From Sphingobium estronivorans (GTDB lineage Bacteria > Pseudomonadota > Alphaproteobacteria > Sphingomonadales > Sphingomonadaceae): a stretch of 36,744 nucleotides of DNA. The translations under genes and the position numbers were made by a program. Location: the NCBI RefSeq assembly GCF_008692605.1, contig NZ_LFCT01000035.1, positions 1-36,744 of the forward strand, in the 5' to 3' direction. The notes beneath the pieces are model-generated. The model was given only the letters and a program-made list of their open reading frames with translations, ran no database searches and was not told the DNA's origin. Below are positions 31,490-36,744 of this stretch, piece by piece; the first letter of the stretch is position 1, and every line of letters starts with the position of its first letter.

Positions 31490-32451
31490 GATGCCATGAT
31501 TGGGCGGTAGCCGGAGCCGTCGCCCATCTCGTCCGCCCAAACAGCCATCTGAAAATCGTCCAGTGTGACACCGCATTCCTCCAATATCCGCGCGGCCAAA
31601 AGCGGATGGTCCGCGACCGCTTCCGCGAGATCGTCGCGATAGCCGTGATAGCTTTCGAGCCAGCCCCATCGATCATCTTCCTGTACCGAGGGATCCCGCC
31701 CGATCACGAGCAAGGAAGCGTCGAGTTTCAGCATGGCGGCGAGAAGCTTCTCGCAATGATCGACGTCGAGCGTCTCTCTTGGTCCATGCTGGCCATGGTA
31801 ACCCACCGACAGGTTGGTGCATTCGGGGATGATCCCTGCATATTCGTTGGTATCGGTAAAGACGCCCGTATCATCAGGGGCATATCGGAAGTCCTGGTTC
31901 AGATCGTTGAGTGCAGACGCCAGGCTGACTGCGAAGGCGTCCGAGCATGTCCGTCCGTAACTTTGATGCGTGATGACATCGTCAAAGCCGGCACGATCGA
32001 AGGCGATGGCGGCGTCGAGACCTTTTAGCAGTCCCGAATTGTTGCGCTGGATCCAATGCGATCCGAGACAACCGCGCTCCTCGCCGCGATGGAACAGGTA
32101 GAGGCCAGGGCGGTCGGCTGCGATCATGTTGAGCATGATCCATACTCCGGCCCCATCATCGGCGCCGAGCGACATGCCAGGCTTGCCATCGCACAGGCTG
32201 ACGATGCCACGCTCGTCGATGCCCACGTCCTGCTGCCCGCCCCGGGCAGCCACGGTATCGACGTGGCAACTCCACATCACACGGGGACTGTCGCCGATGG
32301 CGAGCATCCTGTTACCGAAGGCGTCCGTGGTCATGCCGGGAATTGGGTCGAGAAATTCCCGACAGAAGGCACGTTCAATCGCGCTGTCATGGGGGCGTGC
32401 CCAGGACAGGATTTCCAGCAGGCCTGCCCGGCCCGCAACATCATAGGTCAT
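31486..32451 (-). CDS. M28/M20-type zinc metallopeptidase-like protein, 321 aa
   Basis: A co-catalytic metallopeptidase fold is indicated by SCHVDTV (His63, Asp65), LGADDGAGV (Asp98 as the bridging ligand), HRGEERGCLGS (Glu124/125), AFDRAG (Asp152), and GYHGQHGPRE with His222 near the end. These match the ligand order of M28/M42/M20 enzymes. There is no signal peptide, so it would act in the cytoplasm. The C-terminal 75 residues (RWGWLESYHGYRDDLAEAVADHP cut as helices) are an extra domain. The ATG at 32451 lies just after the stop of the upstream frame, with AGGAG about ten bases ahead. Substrate unknown; small peptides or modified amino acids are typical. Confidence 0.8.
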   Translation of the reverse strand: MTYDVAGRAGLLEILSWARPHDSAIERAFCREFLDPIPGMTTDAFGNRMLAIGDSPRVMWSCHVDTVAARGGQQDVGIDERGIVSLCDGKPGMSLGADDGAGVWIMLNMIAADRPGLYLFHRGEERGCLGSHWIQRNNSGLLKGLDAAIAFDRAGFDDVITHQSYGRTCSDAFAVSLASALNDLNQDFRYAPDDTGVFTDTNEYAGIIPECTNLSVGYHGQHGPRETLDVDHCEKLLAAMLKLDASLLVIGRDPSVQEDDRWGWLESYHGYRDDLAEAVADHPLLAARILEECGVTLDDFQMAVWADEMGDGSGYRPIMAS

Positions 32452-32455
32452 GAGA

Positions 32456-32896
32456 TCAGGCTCCTGCATGGGATGCGGTCGCGGCCGGGGCCGGTGCCGT
32501 CATTGCGGCGGCGGGAAGGAAGTTTTCGGAGAGGTGAGCGGGCTCGTACCGATCACTTTGGGAATGCTGTCCGTCGAGCGACGCATGGGCAGCATGCCGC
32601 TGCGCTTCGAGACGAAGGCGGTCCGCCTCCTCTCGTTCGCGCCTTAGCCTCTCGTCTCGAGCACGCTCGCCTGCGGCCTGCCACTTGGCGACATTCGCCC
32701 GGATCGCGGCCATCTCGTCATGGAACTGGCGGTAAGCCAGAATATGGGCGTTAAGGAGCGAGGCGTCGTCATCGTCGAGCGGTTCAGGCAGTTGTCCCTC
32801 GGATAACCATTCACCATGATATTCGGTGAGATCGTCTGCGTGAAACCATGCTCCAGAGGCATCACATTGTTGGCAGCAGCTACGGCCCCACCACTG
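32456..32896 (-). pseudogene. Detached C-terminal part of the cysteine-rich protein gene
   Basis: Directly after the TAA at 32897-32899, the same frame stays open for 146 codons: a CxxC motif (SCCQQCDASGAWFHADD), an acidic linker (LPEPLDDDDASLLNAH), a coiled coil rich in Arg and Glu (RARDERLRREREEADRLRLE), and an Ala/Pro-rich end. It looks like the natural end of the upstream protein. An ATG at 32713 could still give an 85-residue coiled-coil product. No other good start exists in the first 60 codons. Confidence 0.7.
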
Positions 32897-34057
32897 TTAG
32901 CGATCTTCGAGATAGACGGCGCCGAAATCCTCCGCGTCGTCCTCGAGAACAGTATTCGAGCCACCATCATTATGAACAATGACGAAGGATTCATCATCGC
33001 AATAGTAACGTTGGTTATAATCACAGAAGGTGGCGTGGTCGTGAAAGCAGCTGTAGCACCATTCCTCTTCATCGCCATCTACGCCATGGACCGTCTCATA
33101 AGCTTCACCGTCGCTGTCGCAGCGTGGACAATACCAGGGAATGTCCGCCAGGCCGGTGGTTTTGTTGGATGATATGCCGCCCTGGCCGATAACGAGATGT
33201 TGGCCTTCGTCGTCAAGGTCGTCACCCTCATCGATATAGGGAACGACAAAATAGTCGTCATGGGGGATACGCCGGATGCGTGCGCCGTTCAGGGAGCCCG
33301 AGGTGTAGCCAGCCCCTTCAAGGAGCAATCTGAGGCGCGACACATCGCCATAAATGCTGGTATAGATTCGCCGGCTCGGCCACACGATGCTGCGGGCAGT
33401 GGCATCCTCCCGGGAACCAATATAGGCGAGCGCGGTGTCCGGTCCGGCATAGACTCGCACGGGATGACAGGGACTATCGAAATAGTCAGCCTTATGCGCC
33501 ATGCAACTGTTGGGACCGCCGACATAGACATCTTCAATTTCGTCGGCATCCTGGGTAATTTTGAGGGCATCTTCCTCAAGCAGCACGGAGAGCCTGGCGC
33601 ACCAGCCCTCGATCGCGTTGTTGTCCAGATGCTCGGAAAAGAAGCGATTCAAATAACGGCCGGGCGACATCACCAACTGACGATCGATCTGTCCCTTGGC
33701 GGCGTTTTCGGTAAACGCGACCTTGCCCGCCTGCTCCTTGGAGATATGGCAGAAATGCTCGCCGTGCCTCGCTTGGTACCAAGGTTCGTCATGCCAAGGC
33801 GTGAGCGAGTAGGTGCCATCGGCAAAGCGCAGCTTCTCGCGGATTTGCCAGTCGACGTCGCCGATATCGGTACCGGCGAGCGCGATGCGAAGCCCAGTGC
33901 CGGGCACGCGCGTGACAAGCTGCTGCAGGGCGGCCTCGGCCTCTTCGAAGGAAGGCCAGAGATATTGCTGGTCACCGCTTGGCGCCCAGCTCAGCTCGAC
34001 CGTCACCGGCCGCCACTCGGTATCCGAGTACGGGAACAAGATTTGGAATTGTGCCAT
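32897..34057 (-). CDS. Cysteine-rich phage/plasmid-type protein, apparently truncated by a stop, 386 aa
   Basis: The middle has a block I associate with phage and plasmid proteins of unknown role: VYVGGPNSCMAHKADYF, HPVRVYAGPDTALAYIG, ARSIVWPSRRIYTSIYGD, LRLLLEGAGY. The C-terminal 80 residues carry zinc-ribbon-like cysteine pairs (CPRC, CYSC, then FCDYNQRYYC). The protein ends at a TAA after YLEDR, and the same frame continues open for 146 codons with another CxxC. GGAG precedes the ATG by about eight bases. The full-length version would be about 533 residues. It lies downstream of the ParB gene. Function unknown. Confidence 0.75.
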   Translation of the reverse strand: MAQFQILFPYSDTEWRPVTVELSWAPSGDQQYLWPSFEEAEAALQQLVTRVPGTGLRIALAGTDIGDVDWQIREKLRFADGTYSLTPWHDEPWYQARHGEHFCHISKEQAGKVAFTENAAKGQIDRQLVMSPGRYLNRFFSEHLDNNAIEGWCARLSVLLEEDALKITQDADEIEDVYVGGPNSCMAHKADYFDSPCHPVRVYAGPDTALAYIGSREDATARSIVWPSRRIYTSIYGDVSRLRLLLEGAGYTSGSLNGARIRRIPHDDYFVVPYIDEGDDLDDEGQHLVIGQGGISSNKTTGLADIPWYCPRCDSDGEAYETVHGVDGDEEEWCYSCFHDHATFCDYNQRYYCDDESFVIVHNDGGSNTVLEDDAEDFGAVYLEDR

Positions 34058-34203
34058 GGACGTGACTCCACGCAGCCGCGCACAGTTGGGCTCGGCTGGA
34101 TTGTTGATGTGGATTGCAGGGGGCTCAGCGAAGCAGCGACGGCACCCGGTTGTTTACAAGGCCACCGACCAACGACCGGAAGCCGGGCAACAACGGAAGG
34201 AGC

Positions 34204-34230
34204 GGGGCCGCAGCGCGAGGCTGCGACCCC
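34204..34230 (-). terminator. GC hairpin after the ParB-like gene
   Basis: GGGG-C-CGCAGC (34204-34214) pairs with GCTGCG-A-CCCC (34220-34230) with one mismatch and a five-base loop, 20 bases after the stop. No T-run follows, so only a weak terminator role is proposed. Confidence 0.4.
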
Positions 34231-34251
34231 GGGGATGATCAAGGTGGCTTG

Positions 34252-36267
34252 TCAGGCCGCCTGGGTGATGTCGTCGTCCTCAGCCGGGGGCAGAGCTTGC
34301 GCATCCGCGGAAATATCTTCATCGCTTGCGCCCGGTTCGCTGTCATCTTCGACCAGCTTGACGAGCGGACTGAAGCGCATTGCGTCAGGCAGCCAGGCCA
34401 GCGCCTTTTCCTTGAGCTCCGCCTCAATGATCAGCGCGCCGGAGAAGAGCTTTTCGGCCGACAAGGCGAGATCATGCTTTTTCGAGGCACTATAGCGGCT
34501 GCTGAGTTCGATCCCGCCGATCCCCTCGAACTCCGACAGAATCGACGCCTTGCTGATCCGGTCGAAATAGTTGGTCGCGGTGGGCCGCCACCATGACGCG
34601 ACGTCGATTTCCAGTTTCTGGCCGAGATGATCGACAAAGCGGCTCCCGGTGCGACCGGCGGGTATGGCCTGCATCGTTCGGGCAATCGACCAGCCGAACC
34701 AGGCGGCACGGGCTTCCTCGGCCAGCGCGCAGAAGGCGTCATAGCGGTCCCGTTCATCGGCATGTTCGGTCCAGCTGCGATCGAGTCCGGCGTCGAGTTT
34801 CATCCACTCCTCGGCCGCCAGCGTCCCGCTCTCATAGCCGGTGAGCCGGGAATAAGGCGCATTGGCGCGCAGTTCGGTGGCAAGATCGCTGCTGCCATAT
34901 TTCCGGGTGGCGGCATCGGCCATGGTGAAGGTGGCAAGGTCGAGTGCGAAGCGGGGATCGCTGGCGACATGGATGCGGAGCAGTTCGGCCTTCATCTCGG
35001 CCAGTTCATCGGCAAGACGCTGGCTGATACGGGGCTGCCCCAGAGCCTCCTCGTCCGAAGCTGCCTCGATTTCCCCATCCTCACCGGACGGCTCGTCCTC
35101 GTCGACAGGCTCGGCCGATGGGGCGATATAGAGCTGCTCATCGATGCGCGGCTGGCCATCCTGGCCGATCACGACATAGGCGAGGGCGGAGGCCTTCTGT
35201 TCGTCGGTCAGGATCGGCGCGCGTTGCTGGATCGCCTCATATTCCGCATTCAGGCGATCATAGCGTTCCTCGGCCTCTTCCTCGCTTTCGTCGGTGTCGA
35301 CGGGATTTTCGAAGCCTTCAAGTTCCGCTTCGATTTCCGCCAGGCGCTGCTCCTGCTCTTCCGTCAACGGCGGTTGCTCACCATCGACCGGTTTCAAATC
35401 CCAGGTCGCGCTATAGGCGATATGGGTGGTCGGCACGACGCGGATTTCTCCAAAGCCTTCCCGCTCCTGGATCGCCTCGGCGGCCTGCGCCAGTTTGTCG
35501 CTCGCCAATTGGCTGAGCAGGTCGCCATCGATCCACATCTCGGTGGCGTTGTCGGTGAAGAGATCGCTGTCGATCCGGCCACCGGCAGCCAGATAGGCTT
35601 CGCGCCCGACGAGCAGCGCCTTGGGATCGCTGCCCCGATAGCTGCCCTGCGCCAGCTGACGGCGGATCTCGCTCACATTGTCACGGTAATAGCCCTGGCC
35701 CAGTTCTTCGAAGACGCTCGCCTGGCGCACGGGATCGGGGCTGCTGCCATAGGCCATTGCCACCTCCAGACTGATCTCGCCGTCGCGCAGCGCGTCGAAC
35801 ACGCAGGGCGCGAGATCGGCGAGGCGAAGCCGGCCCAGCACGAACCGTTCGGTGAGGCCAAAGCGTTTGGCGATCTCGGCCGGCGTCCTGCCCTTGGTCT
35901 GGACAATATCCTGGAACGCCCTGCAGGTGTCCGCGGCCGACATGCTGAGCTTGAAGAAATTCTCCTCAAGGCTGGTCGCGATCGCATCCTTGGCTTCGCT
36001 AAGGACGAGGACGGGAACTTGATAATCCGCCGCGAAGATGCCCTTTTCGATCAGGCGATGGACCGCGTCGAGGCGGCGGCCGCCAGCGGCGATACGGTAA
36101 TGCCCCTTCTTGCGGGAAACCGGCAGGCCGATGAGATTCTGCCGGATGCCCTTGGCCGCGATATTGGCCTCAAGTTGGGTATCGGCGACGGGGTCGCTGG
36201 CCTTGCGGACGTTGGACGGCGATTTGGTGAGGTTCGCCGCGGAAACGAGTATGGGAAGCTGGTTCAT
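34252..36267 (-). CDS. parB: Large ParB/Spo0J-family protein, 671 aa
   Basis: Residues 1-105 are a ParB N-terminal (CTPase-type) domain: IAAKGIRQNLIGLPV, AAGGRRLDAV with the GGRR motif at 62-65, and SLEENFFK at 99-106. A helix-turn-helix follows (TPAEIAKRFGLTERFVLGRLRLADL, about 128-152). The rest, over 450 residues, is far longer than in chromosomal ParB and includes an acidic coiled-coil zone (EEQEQRLAEIEAELEGF) and an acidic tail. Such proteins are typical of large alphaproteobacterial plasmids, and their partner ParA is not in view. AGGAG lies eight bases before the ATG at 36267. It follows the Toprim gene by 31 bases. Role in partition or transcription silencing is inferred. Confidence 0.85.
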   Translation of the reverse strand: MNQLPILVSAANLTKSPSNVRKASDPVADTQLEANIAAKGIRQNLIGLPVSRKKGHYRIAAGGRRLDAVHRLIEKGIFAADYQVPVLVLSEAKDAIATSLEENFFKLSMSAADTCRAFQDIVQTKGRTPAEIAKRFGLTERFVLGRLRLADLAPCVFDALRDGEISLEVAMAYGSSPDPVRQASVFEELGQGYYRDNVSEIRRQLAQGSYRGSDPKALLVGREAYLAAGGRIDSDLFTDNATEMWIDGDLLSQLASDKLAQAAEAIQEREGFGEIRVVPTTHIAYSATWDLKPVDGEQPPLTEEQEQRLAEIEAELEGFENPVDTDESEEEAEERYDRLNAEYEAIQQRAPILTDEQKASALAYVVIGQDGQPRIDEQLYIAPSAEPVDEDEPSGEDGEIEAASDEEALGQPRISQRLADELAEMKAELLRIHVASDPRFALDLATFTMADAATRKYGSSDLATELRANAPYSRLTGYESGTLAAEEWMKLDAGLDRSWTEHADERDRYDAFCALAEEARAAWFGWSIARTMQAIPAGRTGSRFVDHLGQKLEIDVASWWRPTATNYFDRISKASILSEFEGIGGIELSSRYSASKKHDLALSAEKLFSGALIIEAELKEKALAWLPDAMRFSPLVKLVEDDSEPGASDEDISADAQALPPAEDDDITQAA

Positions 36268-36298
36268 GGATATTCTCCTGGCGAGGGAAACCTGACCA

Positions 36299-36744
36299 TC
36301 AGGTCCCCTCTCGCCACCCATTCCTCCCCCCACTTCCCTCCATCCTGTGGACATCGTTCCAGTCGTTCATGCCCATGGGCGGCCAGATCGTCTGGATGAT
36401 CCGTCCGGGATATTCATAGGCGACAAGGGCTTTGGCCACGGCCCGTTGCCCTGCCTGGTCATTGTCGGGAAGAAGGATGAGGCGCGTCACCCGGGATGGC
36501 AGGGCGATGCGGTGGAGGCGTTCGCTGCCCAGCGTCGCCCAAACGGGAATGTCGAGCAGGGTCATGGCGGAGATCGCGGTTTCGAGACCCTCCGCCAGGC
36601 CCAGCATGTCGGTCGCCGGGGCCAGCATGACGGCACCTTGTCGTGGTCGCCCCAGCATTAACCGCGAGTCGGTCAGGTCATCGGCAATTCTTGGCGCGTT
36701 GAGCGCAAAAAATGTGCGGTGAACCGCCACAATTTGGCGGCGCT
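36299..36744 (-). CDS. Toprim-domain primase-like protein, N-terminus beyond the window
   Basis: The visible 147 residues are the C-terminal Toprim part of a plasmid primase-like protein: IVAVHRTFFALNAP, the catalytic-Glu strand MLGLAEGLETAISA, ATLGSERLHRIALP, and the acidic motif LILLPDNDQAGQRA, ending in IIQTIWPPMGMNDWND. In the family the part before this carries a CHC2 zinc finger and a primase linker. The frame is open to the right edge with no start required, so the gene is partial. It precedes parB on the same strand by 31 bases. Role in priming DNA synthesis, perhaps in the recipient after conjugation, is inferred. Confidence 0.85.
   Translation of the reverse strand, partial: RRQIVAVHRTFFALNAPRIADDLTDSRLMLGRPRQGAVMLAPATDMLGLAEGLETAISAMTLLDIPVWATLGSERLHRIALPSRVTRLILLPDNDQAGQRAVAKALVAYEYPGRIIQTIWPPMGMNDWNDVHRMEGSGGRNGWREGT

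Noticed and set aside
33197..34495. A 432-codon plus-strand frame opposite the cysteine-rich gene
   Set aside because: The minus strand has a convincing start and cysteine motifs, while the plus frame crosses from that gene into the end of parB and resembles neither a domain nor a solvent-exposed protein.
34627..36399. A 590-codon open frame on the plus strand opposite the ParB-like gene
   Set aside because: Antisense to a gene with a ParB domain, helix-turn-helix and good ribosome binding site; no motif in the antisense product.

Overview
The window looks like a piece of a conjugative plasmid or integrative element from a sphingomonad (Alphaproteobacteria, Sphingomonadales; Sphingobium or Novosphingobium are plausible). 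The reasons are the high GC content, a MobF relaxase with a TraD-type coupling protein, and a set of conserved proteins of unknown function (DUF736, paired DUF2493, DUF932, DUF6880, a MucR-type regulator, large ParB) that often travel together on such plasmids. This is inferred from recalled families and no search was run. No rRNA, tRNA, CRISPR array, replication initiator gene or complete insertion sequence was seen.

Layout. (1) 1-7.9 kb, cell wall: a divergent bifunctional penicillin-binding protein and a soluble lytic transglycosylase on the minus strand, then a SEDS protein of RodA type on the plus strand. (2) 7.9-10.6 kb, sulfur: a BigR-type ArsR repressor, a rhodanese-DUF2892 protein and a TauE/SafE exporter on the minus strand, divergent from a persulfide-dioxygenase-like metallo-hydrolase, with a palindromic operator between them. 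(3) 10.9-12.4 kb: a tyrosine recombinase with a perfect 16-5-16 inverted repeat and three direct repeats just upstream. (4) 12.4-18.2 kb: a four-gene conjugation operon read right to left (ribbon-helix-helix protein, coupling protein, MobF relaxase, lytic transglycosylase), every junction an ATGA overlap. (5) 18.2-18.65 kb: a non-coding stretch rich in palindromes, the best oriT candidate.

(6) 18.7-36.7 kb: a block of mostly minus-strand genes reading toward the oriT candidate. It holds two DUF2493 (SLOG) paralogues around three small DUF genes, a DUF736 protein with an SSB-like C-terminal tip, a DUF6880 protein, a frameshifted parDE pair, an intact mazEF pair, several small unknown genes, DUF5983, DUF932, a MucR-like protein with a histone-H1-like tail and no zinc ligands, a metallopeptidase, a cysteine-rich protein cut by an in-frame stop, a 671-residue ParB-like protein, and a Toprim protein that runs off the right edge.

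How it fits together. The conjugation operon would process and pump DNA from the oriT candidate. The block on the other side of oriT from the relaxase is placed and oriented like a plasmid leading region, the part that enters a recipient first. Two toxin-antitoxin pairs and ParB fit a maintenance role. The sulfur and cell-wall genes look like cargo or chromosomal flank. Several genes here are damaged or re-modelled: parE, the cysteine-rich gene, and the open frame whose tail runs into the mazEF promoter.
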